Shown here: piece after piece, positions 24,425 to 37,200 of the stretch
Layout of the letters: each line of letters begins with the position of its first letter
Numbering within the stretch: the first letter of the stretch is position 1
Origin: Sesamum alatum
Lineage: Eukaryota; Streptophyta; Magnoliopsida; Lamiales; Pedaliaceae
Assembly (NCBI GenBank): GCA_034509735.1
Contig: JACGWO010000003.1
Span: 992,001-1,056,000 of the forward strand
Direction: 5' to 3'
DNA length: 64,000 bases
Translations under genes and position numbers: made by a program
The notes under the pieces: generated by a model
Seen by the model: only the letters and a program-made list of their open reading frames with translations
Database searches by the model: none
What the model was told of the DNA's origin: nothing

Positions 24425-24497
24425 CGCGCCAGGTAGGGGTAAAACCTACGACTTTCTGCTTAGGAAACAGACGCTCTATCCACTGAGCTACAAGCGC
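24425..24497 (-). tRNA. tRNA-Arg(CCT)-like, damaged T-loop
   Basis: The - strand folds as a 73-nt tRNA: acceptor GCGCTTG/CTGGCGC with discriminator G (24425), D arm GCTC...GAGC, anticodon stem TCTGT/GCAGA and loop TTCCTAA giving anticodon CCT. The A box TAGCTCAGTGG is intact. The T stem GTAGG/CCTAC is intact, but the loop reads TTTTACC where TTCGACC is expected, so conserved C56 and the adjacent purine are lost and the B box is altered. The acceptor stem has one T-T mismatch and one G-T pair. A T5 terminator follows downstream (+ strand aaaaa at 24411-24415). It may be a pseudogene. Confidence 0.8.
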
Positions 24498-25419
24498 TTC
24501 TTGTACAAGCTCTTATCTTTTATCTTTTTAACGAAATGACTTATTGACATAAGAAATTGAAATAAAAGATATTTCTAATTTAAATATGTATAAACATTTA
24601 AAAATGAATATTTTAAAATACAATCGCGTGGCAATAGCACCCTAGCCTATCCCTAGATGCTAAAAGAAACGCCTTCATGCAATGCAATAGTGGAGGCTTT
24701 TATCTTATAGATCCTTACTCTATTTTTAAAAAAAAGTGAGATATCGTGTCAATTGTCTAAATATTCTATACACAAAATATTAGGTATTATATGATTTGGC
24801 TGATAAATCATATATGTCCGTGCAGGAGTTACAAGGCATACGCTCAAGTGTTTGACGCATATGCCTTTTGCCCACCAACTGCCCTTACTCTTCGGGCATA
24901 TATTGCAAAAGAATGTGATAAGAAATATTCTTTTCAATTTAGAAGGTACAATAATTTTTACCATTTTTTTGGCCTTTTATTTTTAAGAAAATAATACATT
25001 TTCTTATTTACCTCATAATTTGGATATCAAGAAATAATGTTTCATTTTTTCTTTTATTTCAGGAGCTATCATTTCAGTTCCTTCTTCTTTACAGTTTTTA
25101 TTTTTTGGAAAATAATTGATATTTAAGATATTAACAAAAAAATTAGTCATAAATAATAATTAGGAATAATTACATTTACACACTTGAAATATGATTTGTT
25201 TACATTTATACCTCTTGACTTATAATTTTGTTTATACAAATCACATTTGCCTTTCGAATAATTCCACAATCACTCCAAGAAATATCAATATCATTTACAT
25301 AAATCATTCATACTTTTTGAAAAATTACATATATATCCCCTCAAAACGTCAACATCATTACACAAACTATCCATACATTTTTTCTATCATGTATGATTTC
25401 TGTAATTATTCAATGGACA
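24498..25419. other. AT-rich spacer
   Basis: No gene recognised. Short open frames on both strands near 24749-24994 overlap one another and show no family signature. The part from about 25150 to 25410 resembles the repeat wording near 18940-19060. Confidence 0.4.
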
Positions 25420-25428
25420 AAAACTAAT

Positions 25429-25916
25429 GGGTTTATTGCACTTTTCGTCCTGTAATTATAAGTATTTGGCGTTGTGGTCCTTTAAGTTTCTAGGGTAGCA
25501 AAATAGTCCTTTAACTTTTTAGTTAATTGCAATTTTCATCCTGTAATTATAGGTATTTTGCATTTTGGTCCTTTAAGTTTCTAGGATAGCAAAATAGTCC
25601 TTTAACTTTTCAATTTTTGCGATTTTCGTCCTCTGGTCACCGGATTTTTTAAGACTTGCTGGAATAATGGCACGCGATGAGGTTGATTTCTTCTTGAGTG
25701 ATACCACATTCAGGCATTGCCCCTTCTTCCGACGAGTTTAAAAGCCTCACGTGTGAATCGCGTGCCATTATTTCGGCGAGTTTTAAAAAATCCGGCGACC
25801 AGAGGAGAAAATTTGCAAAAATAAAAAACTTAAAGGACTATTTTGCTACCCTAGAAACTTAAAGGACCAAAACGCCAAATGCCTATAATTATAGGACGAA
25901 AATTACAATTAACCAA
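25429..25916. mobile_element. Long-TIR Mutator-like MITE with perfect 9-bp duplication
   Basis: A 488-bp foldback. The left arm starts GGGTTTATTGCACTTTTCGTCC. The right arm carries the complement (ggacgaaaattacaattaacc). Further paired stretches include cctttaagtttctagggtag and gtcaccggattttt. The 9-bp flank aaaactaat is repeated exactly at 25420-25428 and 25917-25925. The left arm contains an extra internal copy of its own first 90 or so bases (about 25520-25610). It is non-coding. Confidence 0.88.
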
Positions 25917-25960
25917 AAAACTAATTTATATAGACATACTATAAATTAAAAATATAAATA

Positions 25961-26470
25961 TAAGAGTTAATTAACTACACTTAGACCCCCTCTAAAACTG
26001 CAAAATTATATTTTGTTCCCAAAGAATTTAAAATTACACTTACACCCTCTCCAAAAATTCTCTATTTACACCTGACCCGCGCTACTGTTAGATTTGGACT
26101 AAAAAAATTTTATCGTCAACAAAAAATTACATAAATTTTCAATTTTACTTCTTATTTAACATTCGTATTTATATTTTTGTACTTATAAGATATAAATGTA
26201 AAGTATACATATAGAGAGAGTGAGACTAACATTATTATATTATCTCTTTATAAGTACAAACTTATTATGGGAATATTAAATGAAGGAAAATTAATAATTT
26301 ATCTAATTTTTTTCGCTACCATCAAAATTTTTGTCAAAATCCTAAAGAAATGGGTTCAGGTGTAAGCGATAAATTTTTTGAAAGGGGTTTTAGAGTAATT
26401 TTAGAACTTTTTTCGTAAAAAAATATATTTTTATATTTTAAAAAGTAATATAAATATAATTAACTCTTAA
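25961..26470. mobile_element. Second MITE-like inverted repeat
   Basis: Left taagagttaattaact and right aattaactctta are inverted copies. Inner pairs include tttacacctgaccc (about 26068) and gggttcaggtgtaa (about 26344). It begins some 35 bases after the preceding element's target duplication. Non-coding; boundaries approximate. Confidence 0.5.
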
Positions 26471-26929
26471 TCTATACAAATATATAAAGAAAATACCGTT
26501 TTTACTCACAAAAGGCGGTTACTTACAACGTGACACCAATTTTTTGTTGTGTTAATAATAACCCTAAGTTCGTTTCTTTTTTTTTTATTTTTTTCTCTCT
26601 TCTATTTTTTTTTTAAAATATGTTATAATATATTTTAAAATATAAAATATTATTTATTATATGCACGCAGGAAGAATGTGCCACACTAACAAGAATTATT
26701 AAAAGCAAACAGAAGCCATAGGAATAAAGTAGAACAATCATGCGTCACAAACGTGGACGCGTGGCAATCGACCTGATATTATCACTCTACCAAAATTCTT
26801 ACCCACTTTCGCGTTTGAGTACTCTACAGGACTGTTTGTTTATATATATTTTTTATTTTTAATTTTCGAATAAATATGAATTTTTATATAAAAATGAGAA
26901 TAAAACTAGATTAGTGATGTAATCAAAGC

Positions 26930-27225
26930 GGATAATATCTTGCGCAACGGGATACCGATCAAGTTGCGAGCGACATCATTTGGACCCGTATCAGGGAACG
27001 AGGCCATGTGCTCGTCCCAAGCCCCTCGTTTTGGGGGCTAATGATGTAGCAAGCGTCCCACATCAGTTGCAGATGAGGAGCTTGAGTGGTTTTATAAGCC
27101 CCAATGCCTCTTCTTTCTAATGAGGTGCCTTTTCAGAACAAAATCGTGAGGCTCATACGTAGCCAAAACGGACAATATCTCGTACAACGAGACACCGATT
27201 AAGTCGTGAACGACATCAACTAGTA
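26930..27225 (+). repeat. TRIM/solo-LTR-like remnant
   Basis: The section contains gtcccacatcagttg followed by ttttataagccccaat, the phrase order (gtcccacatcgg ... ggtttataaggccc) seen in many plant TRIM and Copia LTRs. The phrase gcggataatatcttgcgcaac near 26928-26948 recurs in diverged form as acggacaatatctcgtacaac near 27167-27187, framing the unit. No coding and no clear TG...CA ends. Confidence 0.5.
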
Positions 27226-28399
27226 AATAAAATTATATTTTCATTAAACTATAATATCAAATCAACATATTTTCAATAAAAATATGCATAAACAAATATA
27301 TTTTATATTGTGCTTAGGGTCTTTGTTGCTCTTTTCTGTGGATAAAAACACAAGGAATCACAACCTAAGTTGGCCGAACCAGAAACAAATTGGTGATAGA
27401 GAAAAGTTGGTATATAGAGCAATAGCTGAAGAAGTAGTTGATTGGTGTAGCCATGTCCACGTACCTACCTCAATATGCATCTTATAATTTGCTTGTGGTT
27501 GGAGCCATTAAGAGTCGGTCCGCCCGATTTTTGAATAATTGATTATAAGAATTGTTTTATCGAAAAATGGGACAAGATCTTTTTAAGCACATTTAAATGT
27601 GGTTGCTATTTCAAATAAATTGTTTCACTATGTTTGTTTTTATTATCGATTCATCTTTAAAATGGGACAAAACATGCCAAATACTTGTGCTTGATCTGAA
27701 ATCTGTTTCCGAGCAAAACATATAAGTTACATACATAAATATATGATCTTATAACTTTGTGGTTTCACATAATTTCATAAAAGAAGAAGACGTACCTTTC
27801 TTCATATTTATTCACTTATGTTGATCTTTGGAATATGCTAGATCCTTGATTTCTCTCCCTTAATCCCTTCTTTGAATGATGAAAATCTTTCTAGTATATT
27901 TAACGTTATATTGTAGGGTAAAGAGATGACCAAACTTCTTTTTAAATAGGACAAAAAATATAAGTCTAGAGGTGCTTCTCATCAAAGCACCTATTAGTTG
28001 AGTGACAATTCTTCATTGAGTCACAAATCTTTATAATCACAACTAATATTTTGGTCACAACTATTCATAGGCCGATTATCTTTAAATATATAATAAATTA
28101 TTTTATCAAATGAACGTTGAATAAAATAAATATGATATATGGGTCATATTCTAACATATCAATATATATATATATACACAATTATAAAAAAACATATAAA
28201 AGAGACATTATTTGACAATGAACAATCAATTTTGTTTCCTAAGAAACAAAACCAAACATACAACACTTATTTTACAGTATTTTAAGTTATCTCCAAAAAT
28301 AAATCCAAACATACACACTATTTTTAACACATGCTTATTTATCTCTGTTTTTCTCTCTCTATCTCCAAGAATCAAATAAAACACTCCAAGAATAAAAAC
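27226..28399. other. AT-rich spacer
   Basis: No gene seen. The open frame at 27284-27487 has no recognisable family signature. Confidence 0.4.
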
Positions 28400-28680
28400 A
28401 AACATAATGTATACATTTTTATTATTCAAGAAGTAACTCTACAAAACACACTACGGTCAGAATTTTATCTGAAAGATCTTGGTTATAGCCCTTCGATGCT
28501 TAAGTTAGTAGCAAAAGTTATACTTGAAACATCAAAGCCAACTATTTATAGAAAACACACAATTGTATGACTTTACGTGAATCACATACACAAAAAAGAT
28601 CTAATAATCACAATGAGTCTGTATATATTAAGATTTATTCGATATCGGTTTGGGTCGTAAAGACCTTGTATTAAGAAAAC
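28400..28680 (-). repeat. Possible minus-strand LTR fragment
   Basis: Read on the - strand there is ctataaatagttgg (about 28543-28556), then actaacttaagcatcgaagg (about 28490-28509) and ctttcagataaaattctgacc. A TATA box followed by a taacttaagcatcg-type phrase is common in plant gypsy LTR R regions. Neither end nor internal genes are visible. Confidence 0.35.
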
Positions 28681-30050
28681 GGATCCAGAGTAAAATAATC
28701 CCCACATAAAAAATTAATTTTAAATAATTAATTTATGAAGTTGTGGTATTTTAATTTCTATGAAATTCATAATTATAATGTTTGAACAATTTGAAAACGA
28801 TAACATTATATACCATCAAACCTTTAAAAGTACTATTTTGAATTTAAATTGTAAGGAGTTTATGACTATAATTTGTTGAATTTTAATAGTTATTTTAAAA
28901 ATTTTAATAGTAATACAAGTAATTGTCTAGTTGGCAGGTACGAGATGATCCCTTTAATATTACTTAAGAGTCTAGTCGCATAGACTAGGAAGTTAATGAG
29001 TTAATAATAAGCTGAACATTCCAATCAGAGGAAGGAATGGAGTAAGGCTCTACATTCCCTATCTTTTAAACAAGCCAGTGCGATGAGGCTCTAGAGATCT
29101 CAAGTGATTTACCGAAGGGAAAGGTGGATTAGTACTCTCTAGAAGAGATATACCAACAATTATTTCCTAAAAGGATGAGATTGATGCATAACATTTAGAG
29201 GGGGAAGAGCTCGATAGAGCGATATCTATTTACAGGAAATAGGTACGAGCGATATAGCGATAAGGGTAATAGTACGACAGATAGCGATCAACAGGAAATA
29301 GGTCAGGAGCTTATAGAGCTCTTGGTTTTAGGATTTAGATATGGGTGCGAATGTGGCATACATACACATAGTACCCGAATAAACAACCGAGTGCACCAAT
29401 GAGCTAATATGCCTAACAGTTGAGTTAGCTAGCAGGCTCTGAGCTAGATATTAGAGCTAGAAATAAGTATATAACAACTAGGACAACAACTAATCGACTA
29501 GATAGCTATTGAGTTTGAGTTCATTGAGCTATTGAGCTAACCGACCAACGCTATTCTAATTAAAAGGAAGAATAGGGTAAAATAGTGTACTGCTCTTATA
29601 AGAACATAATTTTACCTGAGAAACTTAAATACAAATCAGATTTTTTTTCAAATATTATTTTCTAAACTACCAGACCCTCCAGATAGTGTTGTAAATTATT
29701 TGAGTAAGACTGAATACATTATTGTTCAAATTTGTTTTGGATTATTATCAAACTTCAAAAGTTGCCGTTGAAGTTGGTTTAATTATTGATCTAATTGAGC
29801 TCAAATAAAATTTAATTGAATCAATTATGAGTCGAACTCGAATAATTTAATATATTTAAGTATATTTTAATATTTTTACACTAATTAAGTCAAACTCGAG
29901 TCGAATTCAAGTATATCTAACAAAAAAAAATTATTCAAACTTAATTTATTAAATTTAATAAATTAATTTCAAACGAATTTTTAGCGATGAGTTTCAATCA
30001 AAAACTGAACAAATACCTGTCCCAAAAGTATGATATTCCTTCTCTAATTT
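28681..30050. other. Spacer with less AT-rich patch of short repeats
   Basis: The stretch from about 28930 to 29580 is less AT-rich than its neighbours and full of short repeated words: acaggaaataggt occurs at 29232 and 29291, and gagctagatattagagctag at about 29441. I do not recognise it as coding or as a known repeat family. Confidence 0.35.
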
Positions 30051-30070
30051 ACACACACACACACACACAC
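30051..30070. repeat. (AC)10 microsatellite in the MsrA 5' region
   Basis: An uninterrupted dinucleotide run about 60-80 bases before the MsrA start codon, continuing into gcgcacac. It probably lies in the promoter or 5' UTR. A CT-rich leader, ctctctctatctctctctc, follows at 30106-30124. Confidence 0.85.
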
Positions 30071-30130
30071 GCGCACACTCCCCCACATAACTACCCCAAC
30101 ACGTAATCTCTCTCTATCTCTCTCTCAAAA

Positions 30131-32286
30131 ATGCTCCTCAAAACCACCGCTGCCACCATTGCTAGACCTCCTCTCTCCTCCCTTTTCAAACCCTCTTTCT
30201 CTGTCCTCCTCAGGCCCTTCAATTCCCCCCGCAACCCCACTCTCAAACCCTCCACTCTCAGGATGAGCTGGCTCAACAAGCTGGGATTCGGTGCCGCCCG
30301 TTCTCCCAGCGACTCCCCGGTGGATTCCTCTTCTTCGTCCATTGCCCAGGGCCCAGATGACGATATCCCCTCTCCGGGTCAGCAGTTCGCCCAATTCGGA
30401 GCGGGTTGCTTCTGGGGTGTCGAATTGGCCTTCCAGAGGGTGCCCGGGGTTACCAAGACTGAAGTTGGGTATACTCAGGGGTATCTGCATAATCCCACTT
30501 ACGAGGATATCTGTTCGGGCACCACGAATCATTCGGAGGTGGTCCGGGTACAGTATGACCCGAAAGAGTGTAGCTACGACACTCTGCTTGATGTTTTCTG
30601 GGCGAGACATGATCCCACAACCCTCAATCGCCAGGTGGGTTTTCATTTTCTGTTATCAATTTCTGGAAATAGCGTTTGATAATTCCTCTTTTCTGTTGTT
30701 TTAAAGTTATAGGAACAGGGTTAATTTTGTTTGGATGAGTGTATTTGATGCCTTTCACGTTTATGCTTTGATGTGATCCTGAATTCTGATTCCTTCTGGT
30801 GATTTACTACCAAATTGAGGGTTATGTTTGAAATTGAGGTTCTTTGTGGAGTGGATATCATTTGACTTAGTTGATTACAGGAGATTGAGATAGGTGAAAC
30901 CGGTTACGCGTAATTCACAATTAGTTCTGATTTCAAGTTGCTGGGTTTTGATTGCCACTTTCTAGGATTCGCTCTTTTAAGTTGTGGTCATACATGGGTT
31001 CATAGTTTTCTTGAAGGTGGATGATGCTTTTTACTAATTTGGCATATGATGGATTTAACGACTTAGTACTAATCTATTTTCTTCAGTGGATTAGCCATGT
31101 CTCAAGCAGAGCTTCTATTAGTTGAATTTGGACTGAAGTGTTGGAGAAATACTAAGGTCCCGTCTCATGAACAAGGGTATTGTTTTCAAGATATGATGTC
31201 TATAATTAGTAATAGGAAATTAGTTAAGAAACGGTTTGATGAGAGTGCTAGTGCAACTGTGAAAGTTAAAGTAGAACTGTCAAGAGTTACACCAATCGTG
31301 CTTGGGCAAAGTATTGGACGATTCTTACCTTCAAATTAAAGTTGTTGAAAATGATACACTTGGATCATTTTCCCTTAGTAAATTGATCTATGAACACACG
31401 GATGGGAACACACATATTAACACTTTTAGAGACATTCATCAGGGCAGTTTGAGACGGTGTTGAGCTCAAGTATTCTTGTTATCATGTGCTCTCATGTGTA
31501 AAACATTTCCAAGTAAAAGCATGTTCTTTGGCTAAAAAGTTCCTTTTGTGCAAGTAAGTGCCAGTCCTTTATCACAGCTGTTTTTGGGTTTGATTAAGGC
31601 TGGATACTTCTCTGTTTCCCTTCTGAACTGGTTGAGCCTGTCGGCCCACTTTGGTTACTAGACCACTGCTTGCACAGTTCTCCAGCAGCTATCTTCAATC
31701 AGCAAGCAAGTTAGTTATGCCTTTAAAGCTCTAATCATGGCTACGCGCATGTTAGGTGCTCAGCTCTTAGTTACCCTGTTTGATGGTATCATATCCGTCT
31801 TTATAAAATCATTTCGACCGAAATCGCTCCCCCTAGCTGATGACATCTACACGAAAACACATATGTGCATAATCTCATTCTAGCTATCATCGTCGCGAAC
31901 CTGCAATTGCTACTTCTGTAATAATCTCTTATTGTTTAGTCCATTGGTCAAAACTAATTATGGAGCAAATATCACCGTTCTCATTGTTTGTTCTAAAAGA
32001 TTCATTCTAATATTCTGATACATCGATGATGCAGGGGAATGATGTAGGAACTCAGTACAGATCTGGGATTTACTTCTACACACCCGAACAAGAGAAAGCA
32101 GCCCTGGAATCGAAAGAAAGGCAACAAAAGCTTTTGAACAGGAAGATTGTTACCGAGATACTGCCCGCCAAGAAATGCTACAGAGCTGAAGAGTATCACC
32201 AGCAGTATCTTGCCAAGGGCGGTCGATTTGGTTTCCGGCAATCAACTGAGAAGGGTTGCAATGATCCCATTCGGTGCTACGGCTGA
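30131..32286 (+). CDS. MSRA: Peptide methionine sulfoxide reductase A, probably plastid
   Basis: Reduces the S-epimer of methionine sulfoxide in oxidised proteins. Exons 30131-30634 and 32035-32286 (gtgggt donor, gatgcag acceptor, phase 0) give 251 aa. Residues 1 to about 60 are rich in Ser, Pro and Arg and poor in acidic residues, as in a chloroplast transit peptide. The MsrA core starts near 85, with the GCFWG motif holding the catalytic Cys93. It continues with [25 protein letters not shown], and [23 protein letters not shown] across the splice. Candidate resolving cysteines are 243 and 249 in the C-terminal [10 protein letters not shown], as in plastid plant MsrA4-type enzymes. Length and motifs are complete and no lesion is seen. 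An internal Met45 could start a shorter form. Confidence 0.95.
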
Positions 32287-32960
32287 TAATCCTAATAATC
32301 TTATTGTTCCAGTTCCATACTGTTTGTAGAATGTTAATAGTATGAGATTGTGCTTCACTGGTTCAAAATTTTAAGCACTTGTTTCTTGAATCTTGCCTTG
32401 ACATTTTGATGTATATGTCCATGATGGATTGTTATGAGCTTGTAATATATTAACTTTTAACTTATTTTATATCTGTTAAGCTTTTAGGTTAATCTATATC
32501 TATTTTGTATATTCTATATCTATCTATATCTATATAAAAGTATGAATTGAGATTTTTGTTTCTTCTATCTATATCTATATAAAAGTATGAATCGAAATTT
32601 TTGTTTCTTTTTTTTGATTGAACTAAATTAATCTTATAATATTATTTTTCTAAGAATAAAAATATAAAATAATATACTTATTGATTCATATTAATTACTT
32701 TTCACATTATACATATTTATTTTTATTAATTACTTTCACATTATCCGTAGATATTCATATTAATTACTTTTCACATTATATTTATATATTCATATCATTT
32801 TTGTGTATATTATATTCATAATATAATATACTTACTAGATTAAGAATAGTCTAATGATATAACATGAAATGACTAGAAAGAATCATGAAAATTGAAAGGA
32901 TTTAATATTGAGAATTTTTCTAGCATATATATAAATGAGGATCAATAGACATATTAAAAT
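32287..32960. repeat. MsrA 3' flank with tandem AT-rich repeats
   Basis: After about 200 bases of likely 3' UTR come two head-to-tail 45-bp copies of tatataaaagtatgaat...tttttgtttctt (aaaag at 32536 and 32581). Three loose copies of attaattacttttcacatta follow between about 32690 and 32780. The 45-bp unit has the form of a Helitron 5' terminus (TC...TATAAAAG), similar to that at 34254. Confidence 0.6.
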
Positions 32961-34263
32961 ATAGAGGTTAGATGACAAATGAAATCAATTAAATGAATTG
33001 TCATGTAAAACAAACATTTTGAAGAGTAAAATAGGTTAAAAAAAATGAGAATTGATTAAATTACTTATCATGTAGAGTGGATACTTTTTGTTGGGAAAAA
33101 TCAAGCAACCCCCCTGTGATATTTTAAATGAGCAAACTACCCCTTTATGAAAAAATAAATAGCAACTTACCCCCCTGTGTTTATTAAATTGAAGCAATTT
33201 ACCTCCCTAGATAGGGGGTAAATTACTTCATTTTTAAAAACACAGGGGGATAATTTGCTATTTTTTTTAGATTGGGGTAATTTGCTCATTTGCAATATCA
33301 CAGGGGAGTAAATTGCATTAAACCCCCTTTCTGTTGTAAGATAGACTAAAATGTAATTGAGCATTTGAGATGTCATTAATAGGTACATTATATGATTCTT
33401 TAATCATCTCTAATATAATAGAAAAAAATGACAGTGTACATGTTTGATCTTTCAACAATATACAATAAAATCGCTCATTGTAAAAAAATATCAAAAGGTG
33501 TAAATGTTACTCCTAAATCAACACCACACATCTTTTTTCTAAAAAAACAAATAAAAAAGAAGAAAAACTGGGCATACAACCATAGATAAGTATTTCTATA
33601 TCTATGTATAGAGGTTAGATGACAAATGAAATCAATTAAATGAATTGTCATGTAAAACAAACATTTTGAAGAGTAAAATAGGTTAAAAGAAAAATGAGAA
33701 TCGATTAAATTACTTATCATGTAGAGTGGATACTTTTTGTTGGGAAAAATCAAGCAACCCCCCTGTGATATTTTAAATGAGCAAATTACCCCTTTATGAA
33801 AAAATAAATAGCAACTTACCCCCCTGTGTTAGGTAAATTGAAGCAATTTACCTCCCTAGATAGGGGGTAAATTACTTCATTTTTAAAAACACAGGGGGAT
33901 AATTTGCTATTCTTTTTTCATATGGGAGTAATTTGCTCATTTGCAATATCACAGGGGAGTAAATTGCATTAAACCCCCTTTCTGTTGTAAGATAGACTAA
34001 AATGTAATTTGAGCATTTGAGATGTCATTAATAGGTACGTTATATGATTCTTTAATCATCTCTAATATAATAGAAAAAAATGACAGTGTACATATTTGAT
34101 CTTTCAACAATATACAATAAAATCACTCATTGTAAAAAAATATCAAAAGGTGTAAATGTTACTCCTAAACCAACACCACACATCTTTTTTCTAAAAAAAC
34201 AAATAAAAAAGAAGAAAAAATGGGCATACAACCATAGATAAAGTATTTCTATATCTATGTATA
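32961..34263 (+). repeat. Tandem duplication of a 647-bp unit containing a palindromic element
   Basis: Copy 1 (32961-33607) and copy 2 (33608 to about 34263) both begin atagaggttagatgac and end atttctatatctatgtata, and are nearly identical by eye. Each contains a foldback segment (about 33098-33325 and about 33757-33980). In it, cctgtgatattttaaatgagcaaa is mirrored by tttgctcatttgcaatatcac around a central palindrome near ccctagataggggg. The ends of the unit coincide with the first bases of the Helitron that starts at 34254. Confidence 0.9.
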
Positions 34264-37200
34264 TTATAAAAGTGTGAACGAGTTGTCATGTTTTATGTTT
34301 CTTTCTTTTTTGTGATGTTAAGTATATCATTTTCACAGAATATTAGATTATAAATTTATGTGTACAAATAAGTAATTTTGTAATAGTTGTTGATTACTTA
34401 GATAGTTGAATTAAGATAGGATTATAATAAACATAAATTATAATAAAGAGTTCCATTCATAATACAGAGTTTTATTTATAACTAATTAAATAAAATTAGT
34501 TAAAAATCTTAATACCAACTAGAAAAAATATATGGGTTATATAATTAGGAGAAGATACACTTTGGAAACTTGAAGAAGCATCTCTTTGAAAGCAAGGAAA
34601 GCAATACATGGGACAATTTGTCATCAATTTAATGTAAGTTAAAATTTATAATAAGATATTATATAAAATGAGCAACTTGAGATGTTTTATATGTTTTTTT
34701 TTTAATTTTTTTGTGTTGATTAAAAATATTCAAATTGCATAGAAAGTATAATTTCATATGTCCATAAAAATATTTCGGGTACCTAACTAATAGTATAATA
34801 CCGCAAGTTCAATGAAAATAAATTTCAATGAGAAACAAGCACATTATTTATCTTAAAATCAATTATTTATGAAAAACAAACTTAGAATATGATAATTATT
34901 TCATAAGTGGTTTTATAATTAATTGTTTTTTATAATTTTAATTCTAAAATCATGATAATACTATTCAAAACTTATTTTATGGATTAAATGATTCTATGAT
35001 TTTTTTGATTTAATGCACAGATTACTTGGTCTATAAGATTTCTACTACATCATTTTCAATAATAAGTAATTTAATTTATGTACATTTATATTTTATTCGA
35101 CCCTAACTTATAAAATTAGTCAATGATTTTTAAGCTGATTCCATTCAATCCATTCCATAAGATACTATTTGTCAATTTACTATTTTTCACCACCATGGGG
35201 AATAAAATAAAAAGCAAAGAAATTATTACAAGAAAAATACATTATAAACAACTTTATTGATAATTAGTATAAGAGTTCAAAAATAAAATTAAAAATCAAA
35301 AGCTAATTTTTATTTATTTATTGCTTTGCACAACTACAAAAAAAAAAAAAAAAATTAAAATCTTATTTTATTCGTGAAGTAAAATTAGAATATGGATTAA
35401 TTTAAATGATAACTTTTTATTACGGATATAGACATGTAAAAAGTAAAGTAATATTTTATAAGTAAAACAAATATAAGGATGAAAAATTAATATTATAAAG
35501 AGAAATAATTATAAGATCTAAAATTTCAATAGAGGGCAATAGAACAAAAAGATTAATTATCGATGTTTTCACATAAATAATGGTGATTTTCTCATCACAA
35601 ATATAGAGATAAAAGACAAGTATCATAGATAGAATTAATTTTACAATCTAAAAGTTTATAAAAGGAAAATATCTAAAATGTACAAATACCTACCTTCTTT
35701 TGTAAAATTGAAGATCATAAGTCCAATGAAACATAAGAAAAGATTCAAGGGAGCTATTAATTAAGTGATTTTTTTAATGAAATTAATCATTTAATTTGAA
35801 TGGTTATCAACTAGCGTTATATTTACTAAAATTTTAAATTAATACTCCTAATTTTAATCATCATTTGATCACATACAAATTTCATTTTTGACGTATAACT
35901 TCATATTTGTACATACGAGATATTTATATTACATATAAGGTTATATTGATATCTATACCACAAGACTTATGAAATATTCAAAAAGTTTCTTGAAACATAT
36001 TTTTCTAATACCCAATAATATAATAACTATCATGTACTAAATAATAAAAAGAAGGGATACTTGGGCTTTCTTTTAATGATAATATAGTTTAAATATAATA
36101 CCAAAGGTACTTTCTATGTTCTAAATTCCTCTATTAAAATTAGCAATATGATTTCATTCTATCGTAACATTTTGATTACATTAGATTTTAAAATAAAATC
36201 AATTCGTATAAAACTAGATTTCAAGAGCATTTTAGTCATAGGTGATGTCATGTAAAGTACTTCCTATGAGATAATTGTGCTTGTTTAAATTAATATTTTT
36301 TATTATTGGGGAGATGATATAATACTTTTCTAATTAAATATTTTTCATCTACTATAATTTGAAAGTACAAATTAAGATGAATTTATAGGAAAAATATAAA
36401 ATTTTAACTCTTTAATACTTTGCTACTAAATAAAAAAGAACTACTGATTAAATAAGTAAATAAATATATATTAAATTATAATATTATTTGGATATACGCT
36501 TTTTTAATTCTATTTATCCAATTAATTATTCATGATATATTTATTTACTTGAATAATACTATAATTATTGTAATATAAGCTTAAATTTATAAAAATAAAT
36601 ATTCATATTAATGAGCCCAATTGAGTAAATGATTTTGAATATGTTTATTTTACTTTTTATGAAAGGTAATTTTTTTTTATATTATTACATTTTATTTTCA
36701 TATTTTTTCTTGATTAGACTAATCAAATCATATATGGTCCTCTAGAAAATATAAAAAGGATAAATGATAAAAAAAAAGAGAGACTTAAAATAATTAATAA
36801 TTTGTTTTTGCTTTTTTTCTAATATATTTTTTCTTCTGGTGTATTTGTAATTTGATTTTATCATGAAAATATCAGAGAAAAGACATAGCTAATATTTTTT
36901 TGAATTATTATAACAACTACAATTTTATATGGCAATAAAATAATATTATGGATGTCAAATTAAAAGTGTAATTAGACCAATAACTGGACTCTTAAATATT
37001 TAATAAATTGAAGTTTTGATCATTAAAAATTGAAGTAATTATTTTTATATCAAAAATTAATACTTATTATTCCACTTTAAATTGTTTCATTGACGGTTTA
37101 ATTAATTTAGAACTTTGTTCTAGAATCTCTTTGGACAACATGATGAATAAACTATTTTTTTTTTTTATAATGAAGCTATTAGTAGAAAATTATGTTATAA

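Noticed and set aside
31097..31339. 80-residue open frame within the MsrA intron
   Set aside because: No recognisable family, poor start context, located inside a well-defined GT-AG intron.
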